A DNA stretch of 64,000 nt from Planococcus citri (taxonomy: Eukaryota; Arthropoda; Insecta; Hemiptera; Pseudococcidae), in the NCBI RefSeq assembly GCF_950023065.1, contig NC_088678.1:38678580-38742579 (forward strand), in the 5' to 3' direction. The notes below the pieces were generated by a model. The model saw nothing but the letters and a program-made list of their open reading frames with translations, did no database searches and was not told the DNA's origin. Position 1 is the stretch's first letter; each line of letters starts with the position of its first letter. The position numbers were made by a program, and so were the translations under genes. Positions 25,001-37,571 of this stretch are shown here, piece by piece.

Positions 25001-26478
25001 GTTCCTAAATGGGTCAAAGGAGCCACAAAGCTGGTATATATGAGCATTATTGATTCTGAATTTCATTTTGACTTTTTTTTATGGCAATTTTTCTGAAACT
25101 GGAAAATTCCAAAATTCGCCGGAGACCTTCAGAACAGTTCAAATCACCATCAATCGATTGGTGAGGATAGAAATAGGGCATAATAAATCAAATTACAGCC
25201 TTATACGAGTACGTTCAGAATTTTTCACTTTTCCCTCAGGAATTTCTGCTCAATTGAATTGCTAGTTGAAAATGTGTGCCTGAATTGATCCAATGGATCA
25301 CAATAATGGTAAATCTCAATTTAAAGGTTCTGAATTTCATTTGAGCTCTTTTTATGGCAATTTTTTCCAAAGCTCGAAAATTGGAAAATTCACTGAACGT
25401 CCCCCCCTCCCCAATGGCTTTAAACCACTACCTATTTATTTGAGGGAGGGGAAATGAGTTTATAAATAGATTTCAGCTTACTTCCTCAATTTGATCAAAC
25501 TTTTATTTTTTTTTGGAAAATTGTCCTTTGAATTTTCAAAAATTCTCCATAAAAACCAAAATATGAAATCCAGCATTTGAAATATAGCATCGTGGTGTTT
25601 TTTTGGGCGTTCTTTTGATTTTTGGTTCGTTGACCATAATTTTTTTCTGCAGGTTGGGATACCTCTCTTTTAAAATGTTTCGATTTAGCTTCGAAGCAGT
25701 TTCAAAATCAGTAAGTATCAGTGGTAGAATTACTGAATAACTGAATTTTTAGTGCAATTTTGTCTACTTGACTCCAAGGCTCATTTACTATTACCTAGAT
25801 ATCGAATTTTTTCTCTGCTCGGGTCTTTGCAGATCATTTTCATTTTTCGTGCTCAAGTGGTATCTAATACAATTTTATTCAAGCAATGGTTTTCCATTCC
25901 TGTACTGCTTACAATGTCTTACGCGTAGGTATCATACACCGCAAAATGTAAAGGAAACGGGTACATTTAAATTGAGAATGACTTTGAAGGCAGGTTTCAA
26001 AGGGACATAGCTTTGGACGCAAGAAGAAGGGATGGTTTGGTTGAGCAAATATAGCATAATACGTTATCGAATATCTGTCACATTTCGTTAAAGGTGAATT
26101 CCTGGTCGTGTATAATGATGATTACGCCGGGCCATGGTTATACTGCTACAAGACAGAGGGTTAGAGAGGAAGAAAGCCAAGGGGACTAGAAAAGGAGAAT
26201 AAAACAGGTGCGTCGAAGGTGTTTCGAGAGCCGAAAACCGTGGTAGAAACCCTAAAGGTCTTTGATTCTTTGCGTGTGCTCGGCTGATCCGATACGACCG
26301 ACGAGGAAAACGAGCTGCGGCGACGACGATGACGCGGCTATTTAATGGCAAAAGCAGTGGAAAACGTTGGGCGTGTATTTGATATGAAAATAATCTGTTT
26401 CTGCGAACGAAAATTTAATTAACTGAGAAGCTCGAAGAGATCTCACAAAGGCTGCTAAATATGAGCAAGTCAACTTAC
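19023..26478. other. Non-coding stretch, no gene seen
   Basis: Mostly AT-rich. C and G homopolymer runs occur at about 19,505-19,515 and 20,321-20,329. Repeat-like blocks at about 23.4-25.7 kb share short phrases with one another, such as CTCGAGCCT and TTATGGCAATTTTT. Open frames here are short and uncomplicated. No exon or RNA gene could be supported. Confidence 0.4.
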
Positions 26479-26687
26479 CCGGTAGACAGATATGAAACAT
26501 ACGTGTTCTCGTCGTTGACACGTCTTAGCCAATTTTCTTCGAAGGTGGTTGGTTTCCTTTCGTAAAGATACATTTTCCAGCATAGATACGCTGGGTAAAG
26601 AGTCGAAGGGATCGTACTTGCAACTCGGCGTCGACCGACGAACAGATACGTACTACGATTAAATGTAAATTTTACTACGCCTGGCAA
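26479..26687 (-). CDS. Possible exon, unknown protein
   Basis: A minus-strand frame beginning MPGVVKFTFNRSTYLFVGRR runs to a strong donor, CTACCGG|GTAAGTTG (intron from 26,478). The last part reads RRVNDENTYVSYLST. The methionine is at 26,685-26,687, but nothing shows it is a true start. No domain is recognised and no acceptor or partner exon was found. The strong donor and the raised GC content are the only arguments for it, so it may be a 5' exon of a minus-strand gene or a chance frame. Confidence 0.25.
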
Positions 26688-28329
26688 AGTTTTGACGCTC
26701 GTAAATTGTTATTCGCTTTTACTTCGACGATTAAAAATAAATCCGTTTTATTTATTCAAAATGGAGATTAATTTTGTATATGATCGCAATATCAATCACC
26801 ATTAAGATTGTTATCTAAGGTGGGTTTCGCCAACAGAACACAATATCAATTCAAGGATAAATTACCACTATAGATAGGCAATATGTACTGCAGTCGAGTT
26901 TACAAAACGGAAGGGTTATTTGCGCCATGGTAGGTATATAATGCTGGCTGGATATTTCATTAATATTATTTGATACGATTAAAAGCCAAAAACCTGTCCC
27001 ATATAATATGATTCCAGCGTAGAGAATATGGTTTGCGTACCTGGCTCATTTCCTTTTTCCATTACCACTATTATCATTCACATATTAAATAAGTACCTAT
27101 CTCTCTGGTTGCTTTTTTCAACCAATGTGTGATATGGTTGATGTTAAATTACGTAACAATGCTGGCGTGACAGTTTTTAGACATTCGAATTTTATACGAG
27201 GCGTGTTTTTCAGGTTTTTGATTGGTTTTTTTTTCGATTTTGGGTACATTTGTTCATTTGAGGCGAAAGCTCCAAAGTATTTAATAATTTAAAATTATAG
27301 ATGTAGGAAAATTGTTTACGTGATAGTCAGATTTTTTTTAGTCATTTTCCCATTTTCAAGGTCATCGTCATCAACGATCGACGTATTTTTTTTCAAAGGT
27401 TAAAGTACCCACATTTAAATGTTAAACGTTTGATGAACGATATATGTCATTAGAGTTGCCTACTTTATTCCTGAAATCATCACATCGACGATATAGAAAA
27501 CATTGGTGTTAGTTGCCTATCTGAAATTCTAATACACATCGAAACGCCCATCTGATGATAGGGTGACTACCTAACTGACATTCATGTAGTAATGGTTGCC
27601 TACTTTTACATAATGGGGGTTGTTCCAGTGACAAGGGTACCAGAAAAAAGTGTCCATTGTCACAGCAACTTTAAATTTGACGTTAGCTATGTTTAATGCG
27701 ACTAAACAGTGTTTCTAAGATATTGTGGCTTATTTCGGAGGTATTCTAAATGTGGTACCTGGTGTGTCTGTGTAATCAGGTGCGTAGGCATATGTTGGCC
27801 AGCTAAATATCGACTGAAAGGGTAAAACCTAACTAGGCGAGTAAATTGATGCGGAATTTGATAAACATTTAGAAAAATTCGTGCCAGGATAATCAATCAA
27901 ATTGCACGTACTGCGAAGCAGTCGATGAGGAAGAGGAAGTACAGGGGGAGAACGCATTAAAAAAGAAAATAAATCGGTTACACTGATTACCCGAATACGC
28001 GCTAATGTAGCGAACGAGAAATTTGTTGAAAGAAGGGGAAGCGTAATTTGAAAAAGTACCCGTGTCCATTATATCAATAATTGATATTGACAGGTGAATC
28101 TCGTACACTGCACCATATTCTGTGCTTACTTTCCTCGGTTAATATGGAAATGAAACTCGCTATACGATATTGGGGGAATGAAAGGAAACTATCCAGTAAT
28201 TATTACATAATCGCCAATACCTACCCTTTCCTACCTATTCGGTGTATTTCCTAACTTGATTATTATTGTTTCGCAACGTTGTACCCAGAATTGTTAATCA
28301 AATTGTGTTTTATTTTTAATGTGTTTCAG
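26688..28329. other. Upstream region of the ankyrin gene; promoter not identified
   Basis: No coding exon was seen. The first coding exon at 28,330 begins after a splice acceptor, so at least one non-coding first exon and the promoter must lie upstream, here or further left. I found no TATA-Inr combination I would defend. Several short phrases around TTGCCTA repeat between 27,450 and 27,605. Confidence 0.4.
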
Positions 28330-28375
28330 ATAGCTGTGCAAATTTGCAATAGATAACGTAATTGTACCCGTGAGG

Positions 28376-28390
28376 ATGCAGGAGTTATGA
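28376..28390 (+). promoter_or_regulatory. Four-codon upstream ORF overlapping the main start
   Basis: ATG CAG GAG TTA TGA lies 11 nt upstream of the main ATG (28,387). Its stop overlaps the main start as ATGA. The upstream ATG has A at -3 and the main ATG has G at -3, so neither context is poor. An in-frame TAA at 28,354-28,356 confirms that the main frame cannot start earlier in this exon. Confidence 0.6.
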
Positions 28391-28527
28391 GACAGTGGCC
28401 ATCTTTTTCGGCTAGCCCATCAACTTCTTCAAATAAGATATCTTCTTCTTCAAATTTGTGCGAAGTTCGATATCCTTTCGGTGTTCAGAACGATTTGGGT
28501 CACGTTGTTCTTCATGGTAGAAGTTTT
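28387..28527 (+). CDS. Ankyrin-repeat gene, first coding exon (residues 1-47)
   Basis: The exon starts at 28,330 after GTGTTTCAG and has 57 nt of 5' UTR. The ATG at 28,387 is the first in this frame after an in-frame TAA. It encodes MRQWPSFSASPSTSSNKISS and continues to VVLHGRSF, ending at the donor TTTT|GTAAGT in phase 0. It is serine-rich and hydrophilic, with no signal peptide, so the product probably stays in the cytosol or nucleus. The frame runs on past the donor to 28,644, but the extension is hydrophobic, low in complexity and intronic. Confidence 0.75.
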
Positions 28528-29060
28528 GTAAGTTTGTTATTTTTCTCACTATCTAGCTTAACTTATCTACAGTTTCTTTTTCATCTAGTAGATTTTCGAG
28601 TTGTAAACAAAGTTACTTTTTCTTCGAGAGATTTTAATGTGTGAAAAAAATCAAAGCGTTGATCCGTGTGCGGTAACTTCGCAAATTAGATACTTCTTTT
28701 ATAGGATTTCCTCAATTGCCGTTTAAAAAATTCTGCGCGAGGGGAAAAACTGGAGAGTGAATGATGTTAACGCGTCGTTAAGTAAATTTTTAAAAGAATT
28801 CGTCATTTTTTGCTCTTTTTCCGCATTTACATGTTTTTTTTTTCTAGTGTACATATAAATCAAAATTATTTTGTCAGATGGTAAAATTCGCGTGACGTGC
28901 TGTACCTACTTACATCATGCGTCATATTCTTTAGATAGGTATTTAAAAATGGATACAACCAAACGTGGGAGCTCAAACAAGATTGGGTAAAATATTGCCT
29001 TTCGTAAAGTTTAAAAAAAAAGTAAAAAAATCTAAAAATAAAACACTCATAAACTACTTA

Positions 29061-30115
29061 CAAGGGAACCTCTTGAGGTATCACCCTTCGATTTGAATGA
29101 CACCGCGATTTTTGGAAAGAGCATGGTCTTAATCTTAAACCCTCAAAACCAAATTTTCAACTGCCCAATTTCATTTTTAGATTTTTGGCGAACGTTTGAA
29201 AATTTAAAATTGTCTGTTTTTGGTGATTTATGTTTTTTTTTAAAAGTACATAATGTTGGTACTTGATCAGTAGAAATGAACAAAAATAAGTTCTTAAACT
29301 GATACATATTAATTCCCCAAATCTAAATTTCACCATTTCCAGCCATTCTGAAGCTTCCAGCGCGATTTCTAATTTCTCCAGAATTTTGAATTTGCTCCAG
29401 AAGGTGTGAATATGAAGTTGGGCAACTAAAAATCGAGTTGTGTGTTATACTCGACCTATTTAACGAGTTTATCTATTTTTGAGCCGATTTTGAGAGTGAC
29501 ACCTTAAGAGTGGTTTTTTGATCAGTTTTTTTCATACGAGTAGTAAAAATATCCAAAAAATCAAATATTTCCCGTTTGCGAGGAAATGTTGGAAATTGGC
29601 ACGAATCGCTGTATCGAGTTCAGAACCATCACCCCCCTCTCCCCAGTCTGAATTTTACTGTTTCGAGCAGTTTTTGGAGCCTCCAGCACGATTTTCTGAA
29701 TTTGTTGTGTTTTATTATGTCGTACAATTCTCAAAATCGGCTCAAATGTCATTAAACAGGTTGTGTATGTATAACACACAACTCTATTTTTAGCTGCCCA
29801 CTTTCATATTGACGCCTTCTGATGCAAATTGAAAATTCTGAAAAGATTAAAAATCGTGCTGGATGCTCCAGAATGACTAGAACCGATGAAATTTGGATTT
29901 GGGGAATTAATATCAGTTTTAGGGCTTATTTTGATCATTTTCACTGATCAAGTACGTCCTTTAAAAAAAAATCATGAATTATCAAAAACAGTCAATTTTG
30001 GGATTTTCAAACGTTCACTAAAAATCGAAAAATGAAGTTGACCAGCTGAAAATTTGGTTTTGGGGGTTTCAGACCATACTCTTTCCAAAAATCGCGATCC
30101 CGTTCAGCTCCCTTG
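29061..30115. mobile_element. Inverted-repeat element, family CAAGGGAACCTCTTGAGGT, copy 1
   Basis: The left end reads CAAGGGAACCTCTTGAGGT and the right end finishes CCCGTTCAGCTCCCTTG. Arms of roughly 400-450 bp (29,061-29,505 and 29,720-30,115) are imperfect reverse complements. Inside the arms are CCATTCTGAAGCTTCCAGC and its counterpart near 29,865. About 1.05 kb, no transposase. The right half is present again, in the same orientation, at 56.3-56.76 kb. Confidence 0.75.
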
Positions 30116-33100
30116 ATAAAAAAAAAAGAAAATGATTTTAAGAGTTTTAAAATTTTCTATAATTGATTTAAAAAATGAAAAAAAAACAAAAATTCAAAAA
30201 ACGTTACGAGATAAAATTTACTTAGGCATATCCAGTCAAAATGAGTCGATTTTCAATATTTTAATAATGTAGCTATTATTTATGACCTTGACAACTAAGT
30301 ATTAGAAATTGAGCTTTTATGAAGCCACCGACGAAGGAGGTAAGTGGAGAAATTTGCCCAGGGCCCACGTTTTCCAGAGGGCCCAAGTTTTTTTTTCAAG
30401 TTTGTGAACTTCATTGTTAGAAGAGAAAATTCAAAGGAAAACGTCGTTTTAGAAAATAAAATATTTTGTAAAAACTTAATTTTTTTAAAATAAAATTGAA
30501 ATTTCATTTTTTAAAATACTAATAGTGAAAGCTTCATTTTTGAGCAGAAAATGAAAACTTTGTTTCATTTTTGAAGGGAGTATGCAAACTTTATTCTTGA
30601 AGAGAAAATAAAAAATAACTTTCATTTTTGAAAGAAAAAATGAAAACTTGATTTTTGAACAGAGAATACACGTAATTGCAATCTTGGTCATTGAAGAAAA
30701 ATTGCACTCTTCATTTTTGAAAGGAAAATGGAAACTTCATGGAACAAAAGTTATTATTAAACTTAGCTTTCATTACAAGAGAAAAAACCTTTCTCCAAAA
30801 TTTTTTGAAAAAGCAAAATTATCAATTTTTTTGTGGGGGGAGGCTTCTTCTGAAGAGGAAAAATCGTGGAAAAATGTTGATTTGTAAACAACTCATTTTT
30901 GACCTCAATTTTTAAAAATTGTTCGTTTAATGACTTCCAAATTTGCTTATCCTCTAGAGGGCCTTAAAAATCACTTAGGTACTTATTATATTAAAAAAGG
31001 GATGTATAGGCTAAGCAAAACAAAAACGATTTTTTTCTTTCTCTCTCTAAATGCAAATTTTGGCTACTCCTTGATTCCCTGGTAATGGATATTAGAATTG
31101 TGAATTGACCAAATTTTTATATACTTAATGGATTAATAAAAATATTGACAAGTTCTCAACTTCAGTATTAAACTTGGTACAATTTTCTTTTGATTTTTAG
31201 AAACGGCATTTGATGAAAAGGAAGGAATAAACTCGATGAGTAATAAGTAATAACTAAAGTAAAAGTCAGGCACGATAGCGAGAAAGAAAGAAAAATTTTG
31301 TCTTTTATTTTTTAGTTGGCTTTATTTTTAAAAAAAAATGGTAATCTTGTAAATTTATCAGTAAAAAGTATGTTTCTCTTTTCTTTAAGCAAGTTACTTG
31401 TAAGTTAAAAAGTCTCCTCTTCCTTTGATTTACCTGCGCTTGAAACATAACAGCGAAAAATTTTAGTTTTATTAGATTTATAAGTATGTATTACGTAAAT
31501 TATATTTCATTCGGCGGTGAAAACGAAGATGAGTGGATCACCACGTTCTTCCCTCTCATGGCCCTCTGCATGGATAAGAGCTTGATCCGAGATACGTTTT
31601 AGATTATACATCGGTGCATTTTGTTATTACGTGGCTTATGTGTGTGGTTTGAAAAGTCGCGAAATAAGTTTTCGAGTATAGTATGAACAGTCGATTAGAA
31701 AGTTTGAAAATTTTCATAAAAGCATAGGTATATAAATTCATCAGATTTTACAAACTTCTCGACGATCTGCTACTTCGTTTATATTAATTTGAAAGCGTAC
31801 CACGCTATGGTATAATATTGAAAATACGTTTCGATAGAAGAAAAAAGAAGGAAGAAAAAAAAATGTCAGTAATATTTTACGACGTAGGTTGGTTTATAGG
31901 ATAGGCCTAACGTACATATTTTTATCAAATAAAAAACGACACGATTTTAGAAGGTTTTTGAAAAAGCATTTTGTCCTTAACGTTTAATCAAATCATGTCG
32001 TTCAGTATTCAACCCCTATAGCTTTTCGTGGTTTGGCGGTGGTGTTTTTATTTATGTATTTATTTTATTTTTTTTACTCCGAAATATCGACGTTTTTATT
32101 CACTTAGCCATAATTGGGGCATTGATGGTTAATATCGAAGATTTATTCGACTATAAATTTCATCGAGTAATACCTGTTGAGAGAATAGCTGATTTATTGA
32201 AAGTTATAAATCAGCGTAAACAAATCATTTCGTGAAGTTTCGATACGCAGGTACATATATGAGTGTATACGAGAGAAGGATACTATACCTATACTCGTAT
32301 TCTGAGGAAAGCCACAATTCGTTTCGAACATATAAAATTTCCGCATACAGATTCGACGAAAAGAATGCCTCGAATGAGGAAAAGTAGGAACCTACGTGTA
32401 AGAAATATGTTGGCTAATTCTTGTGACAAGTTGACCCTTTAGCCCTACATTCTTTTGGAAATACCTACACATTTAGAGTGCTCGCAATTATTCAAATTCA
32501 AAGATACGGTAACTTGCTGAGGTACATACGAAGGGTATATGGACAGGGACACGTTGCTGTATTCGACTATCGCTTGTGTGTTTTATACGAGTATAGGCTA
32601 CGATAGCGATAATTTTATGTGGAAAGTTTAGAAGAACGAACTGGCGAGAATTATGTCTTATTTAGGCTCCCCGAGTGGTAATTTACGAGGTGTTAGATGC
32701 GAAGAAAAATACTGTAAATTAACTATAGTTAAACAACGGGCAATATTTTATATCTATTGTCGTAATAATTGCGGTATCGATTTCGGCGTACACGAGTTTA
32801 TAACGTGAGTATGTTGTCGAGGGGAAAATTAGAAATGCGTTTGGAAAAGCGAAGAAATATTACTTTAACCTTTGAGAGAAAATTAACGTCCGTGTTCATT
32901 TCGTTGATGTGTTTTCCTTTCGGTATTCCATTCTTATATTGCGCATGAAATATGTAACACGTTTAATCCGCACCATGTAATGCTATTACCACAATCGAGT
33001 TTTCTCGCACTTTTTATCCGGCTAGAATTCGTCCTCGGTCGTAGGTTTAATCACAATAGATTGCGTTAGTCTGGGAACAGAAAAATGTCGTGACAATTTT

Positions 33101-33447
33101 TTATACACCGAAGTACGATTTCGTAATTGAAACGGCTATTATCTAATGGATCTAGTTGGAAATTGTAATTCCCCAAACGAATAAAAAAACACGTTTAATT
33201 AAATATTATTAAATAAATATACAGTTTATTAAAAATAAGGTAGGTACGTATATCTTTCAAACTTACAGTTGGGCAGCTCATTTTACAGATGAGTGTGAGA
33301 ATCTGCCGAAGTGGGTATAGTTATTTCTCGTGATCTTACAGAGCATAGTCTAGTAGCCCTCCTATAGTTGCACAACAGAAGTATAAAGTGGTTTGCCAAC
33401 CTAAAAATTGAAGGGACAAATTGTACAACATAAGTAATAAAAACATT

Positions 33448-35503
33448 GGAGTGGATCGCGAAAAAAAAGTCTGCGGATTTCGACCAAATTTAGCAGAGAG
33501 CTTAATTTTGAGTTGATAGGTACTCAGCAATTTTTTCAACTCTGGAGGTGCCCCTGTAGGGGAGGATGTGGGCCTTCAAAGAGGTGGCATTTTCGCGAAA
33601 ATAATCGTGGTTTTTTCGCTCCTGTCACTACCCAACCTGTTTTAGGTGAAGTGAGCCAGTCCCAAATGAAAGTATTTGAGATTCTGCATCGATCTATGCT
33701 ATTGCCGTAAAAATCCAAGAGCACTTTTAGGGTTTTACTGAGCTGTTGAAAATTTGTAAATCGCTTACTTATTTTTGGATAAATTCGTGTTTTAAAAATT
33801 TTTTCTTCGCAAATATTTCACCTTAATTTTGTCAGAATATTGAAAGATATTGGATATCTCTATAGTAAAACTTTTAATATCATAAAAACAATACAAAACT
33901 CAACCCTAAGGATTTGCATAGGAGCCCTCTATTCTTCTCCAATTGATAGTATATACTGTGAAGCAGCAGAATTACCCCCAGACTTCAGAAGAACTTTAAT
34001 AACAAATAAATTCATCACAACAGCTTCAACCAACCAATCACTCTCACTCACTCCAATATTCAATTCACCTACCCAACTCTCAGCTTTTTGAACATTTAGA
34101 AGGACCTATCTCTGATTTTATTAGAACATTAACCAATCTTCAAATAGACCCCAAAACTCTCATTCAAAAACCAATATTCTACCCCCCCCCCTCCCCCATG
34201 GTTGCTTAAACCTCCCCAAATTGACTACTATTTGAATAATTATTCTAAGAAAAGGCATTCCCCATTAGTAATTAAAAATAACTATCTGGAACTTCTATCA
34301 AAATATCCTGAATTCAACCTCTGTTTCACAGATGGATCAAAAATACCAAATCATTATTCTGGATATGCATACTCTATAAATGGTGCAATTTCAAATTTCA
34401 AACTCCCAAACTGTTCATCTATTTACTCTGCTGAACTCACTGCTATCTATCATTGCCTTTGTGATATACTCACCTCTGAACCAGATAACAAACATTTTTT
34501 GATCCAGAGTGATTCCTTAAGTTCATTGATTTCTATACAAAACCTATTTTCTGATCACCCTATAGTTCAAAATATTCTTAAAAAACTATTTGAGCTACAA
34601 AATTCCCACTTTATTATACAGTTTATGTATGTTCCCAGCCACATTAGAATCACTGGAAACGAAATTGTTGATACGTATGCAAAATCTGCAACTTCTCTTT
34701 CCTCCCTTACTATCATCACAGCTGACGACATCAAATCTTTTCTCACTCAAAATTTATATACATACATAAATTGGCAACATTTCTGGTCCCAACAAACAGC
34801 CAACAAGCTCTTTCAACATAAAAAATCAGTTCATCCTTGGAAAGACCTCTCCAACTTAAATAGACTTGAAGAAGTTATCTTGACAAAACTGAGAATTGGA
34901 CACACCAAAATCACACATAACCATCTTTACCTAAAAGCCCCTAAGCCCTCATGTCAATTTTGCTCATCTGAACCCATATCTGTTCTACACCTACTATTCT
35001 ATTGTCCCCAGTTACACCAAGATCGATTATCTCTTCAAATAGATGAAAACTCCCCCTCCATTCCTGACAACCCCTCCGAAATAGAAAAATTCATTACTCT
35101 TGTTAAAAAACACAACCTGGCAAACTCAATATAATCTGACGTAGGGTGTAATAATCTAGTAATTATAAACACCCCCCCCCTTCAAAAAAAAAAAATATTT
35201 TTCCTAAAATTGGGGGAAAATTTTGGAACCCGGTACTGCCAATCTTTTGGTCATTGCCAATTTCAAAATATCGAGCCAAAAAGGAAGGAAAATTTTCAAT
35301 TACTTGAAATTGCCAATAATAACTTGAAAATTGGCATCACTGCGTTCCAAAATATTTCCCCAATTTTAGAAATGATATTTTTTAATATTTTGGCAACTTC
35401 CGGAGCTAAAAAATTTTCTGAGTTTTGATCTCGAAAGTTGAAATGAAGGTTTCTGCTGAATTCGGTCAACATCCGGTGACTTCTTTTTGGGCACGATGCA
35501 CTC
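33448..35503. mobile_element. Inverted-repeat element, family GGAGTGGATC, copy 1, split by a LINE
   Basis: The left end (GGAGTGGATCGCGAAAAAAA, then CGACCAAATTTAGCAGAGAG) has its inverted counterpart at the right: CTGAATTCGGTCAACATCC followed by GCACGATGCACTC. Further in, GGAGGTGCCCCTGTAGGGG at 33,545 corresponds to the complement of the 45.07-kb region in the second copy. Removing the LINE (about 33,832-35,200) leaves roughly 680 bp, close to the size of the second copy. Confidence 0.6.
33832..35200 (+). pseudogene. 5'-truncated non-LTR retrotransposon (LINE), RT end plus RNase H
   Basis: The first part (33,840-34,091) reads like the C-terminal end of a LINE reverse transcriptase, with phrases such as QNSTLRICIGALYSSPIDS and EAAELPPDFRR. 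One frameshift near 34,085 and a second across the C-run at 34,181-34,196 separate it from the 310-codon frame. That frame has a PPW-LLKPP motif and a complete RNase H: TDGS (Asp 44), SAEL (Glu 78), QSDS (Asp 104) and NEIVDTYAK (Asp 157). It then has a C-x2-C-x8-H-x4-C knuckle (CQFC...H...C), typical of LINEs of the I/R1/Loa type that keep an RNase H. There is a short 3' UTR and an A-run at about 35,184-35,196. No endonuclease or RT catalytic core is present, so it is a dead copy. The RNase H frame starts without ATG. Confidence 0.9.
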
Positions 35504-37467
35504 GAATAAACTCATACTTTGAATCCTAAGGTGTTACGTAACAGAATTCTCAAAACAGTGGACAAAAGGTCTTTTCAAATTTTAGTCACATTTTGAAATT
35601 AAAAGAGGAATGACTGATCAACATTTTTGAAGGTTCTAGCGCCTTCAACTTTGGATTCAGGCAGAACATAAGTATAACTTAATTTTTAGAACTTTGAATG
35701 TCCCACCAAGAAGGTTGAATATGATCGTATTTTTCTTACACCAAAAATTGAAGGCGTTGCAAATATGTCATGGAATCAATGAGAAAAGAGAGACTCTGCA
35801 AAAGAAGTCATTGACTCCGGAATCTCCGTTTGGAAGTAAACTTAGATGGGTCGAAAGAGGATTACAAAAAAACTACATCCCCTAATTTTTTGCTGCCGAA
35901 GTTGATTTTCAATTTTTGGCGAATTTTTGAAGTTTCTGTTCTGCAGGTGATGCTGTCGTATGTGATCGTTTTAAAAAAATTTCAATTCTCCACTACATTA
36001 GCTTAAGGGTGTCTGTTTGATCGCTGATCGTTCAACTGATGCCTCCTTTAGCTAGATCCAGTGATTTTTTTTTTAATTTATTGAAAATCAGGCAAAAAAC
36101 TTGTTTTCTAATCTTTATCCTGGATTCGGTCAATGATAGCATCACTGTCGATCAGAAATCAAACACACAACTTTCAGCCAATTGGTGAGGGGGGAGTTGA
36201 AAACCCTCTTTCAATTTATCTAAGTTTTGATTCTGAAATCAAATGATTCTCTTTGCTATTTCATTGATTGACCTTGAATGGTATAAAAAAATTACTTGTA
36301 TCAAGGAACTGAGGAAATTACTCTTTTTTCCCTTCCCTTCTGTATATGAAATGAGTGTTTTAATATTTTAGGAACACCTATTTTTAGTAAGTTCCCCTAC
36401 GGCATTTGAAAAGAGTCATCTTTCTACATATGAGTGACCTTGACTGGCAATGTATCTAGTTATCCCCTGAGGATGTCAAAGTTACGTAACTCATTTTGTA
36501 AATTCCAATTGAGTCAATTTATCGAAATAGGTTCCCATCTTTTGGAAATTTCCGTAACACGAAATTTATTCAAGGAATTAGCCCTAAATTAGATACATGG
36601 AAAAATCATAAATGACTATAGGACCGCACTATTTGTAAAATTTATAAATTGCCAACCGGCATTTTTTTTTCATCTTAAACGAATATACACCTTTTATATG
36701 AACGGTTGCTCTTTTAATGTATAATACTATCTAGGGTGAAATTCTTTTACAATTTCCAACACATCAGAGTTCAAATCACGTTTACTATTTTCTCTTTCTC
36801 TTTTAGCGTGTGTCTTTATTTTTTGGCGTTGTTGGCAGAATTTTTGCACGGCTAGATTCGCTAAATGGATTCGATTTTACCAAAAATAAAAAGACAGAAA
36901 AAGAGAACAAGAAAGATAACTTTTTAGAATTCGAATTAAAACGTTAATAGGATTGGTATCTTTTTCTGTTCTTATTTAGTATTTTTATTTTTACTTTTTT
37001 TTTTCTTCGTAGTTTACTGTAACACGATTCTTTTATAAATGATTTCGTTTTCTGGTAACGTTTCTCTTCTCTGTCCTTATATAGAAGTTTATTGGACTAT
37101 TGACCCATTTTGAAGATAAGATTCTTTGACTTGGGTGCGTTTTTTGTTGTTGTTGTTTTTTGAAATACAAATTGTTTGGTATTGTTTGGTAAAAGCATGT
37201 TGGCTGGTTTGACGATGCTTTTGAAACGAGTTCGTGAAAGATTTCACGATTAGTCTTTCACCAACAGAACGATGTAAGATGGATATTAGGCGACTGTTTC
37301 AAGCAACCCTTAGGGGGTTTAAGCGCACTTAGATGCGGTTATTGTAAATATCTATATAGCGCGTTGTTTGAAAGATGTAAGCGAAACGGAGCAACGGAGC
37401 GCTTTGTTGTATGATTTTTTTTTCTGACGTGTTGTCTTGTCATTGTGAAATTTCATATGCGTTTCAG

Positions 37468-37571
37468 GATGATCGTAATGATAACCAGAGCGTTGTGAAA
37501 TGTCAGAAAGTACTATTTCCATACAAACGCGACGTGGGTAGTCCGTCGAAATTTTCAGAACATACTAACAG
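37468..37571 (+). CDS. Ankyrin-repeat gene, exon 2 (residues 48-82)
   Basis: Acceptor TGCGTTTCAG and donor AACAG|GTATGT. It enters in phase 0 and ends in phase 2. It encodes DDRNDNQSVVKCQKVLFPYK and continues to SKFSEHTN. Charged and polar, with no domain. The same frame is open upstream of the acceptor for a short way but has no support there. Confidence 0.75.

Larger units (their letters stand above)
28528..37467 (+). other. Intron 1 of the coding region (8.9 kb)
   Basis: Runs from GTAAGT to TTTCAG. It holds an inverted-repeat element (29,061-30,115) and a second inverted-repeat element (33,448-35,503) that contains a truncated LINE. The rest is AT-rich with no coding exon I could support. 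Around 30.5-30.8 kb the phrase TTCATTTTTGA recurs irregularly. Confidence 0.7.

Noticed and set aside
26088..26351. 87-codon minus-strand frame
   Set aside because: GC-richer, but no domain, no splice context and an unconvincing composition.
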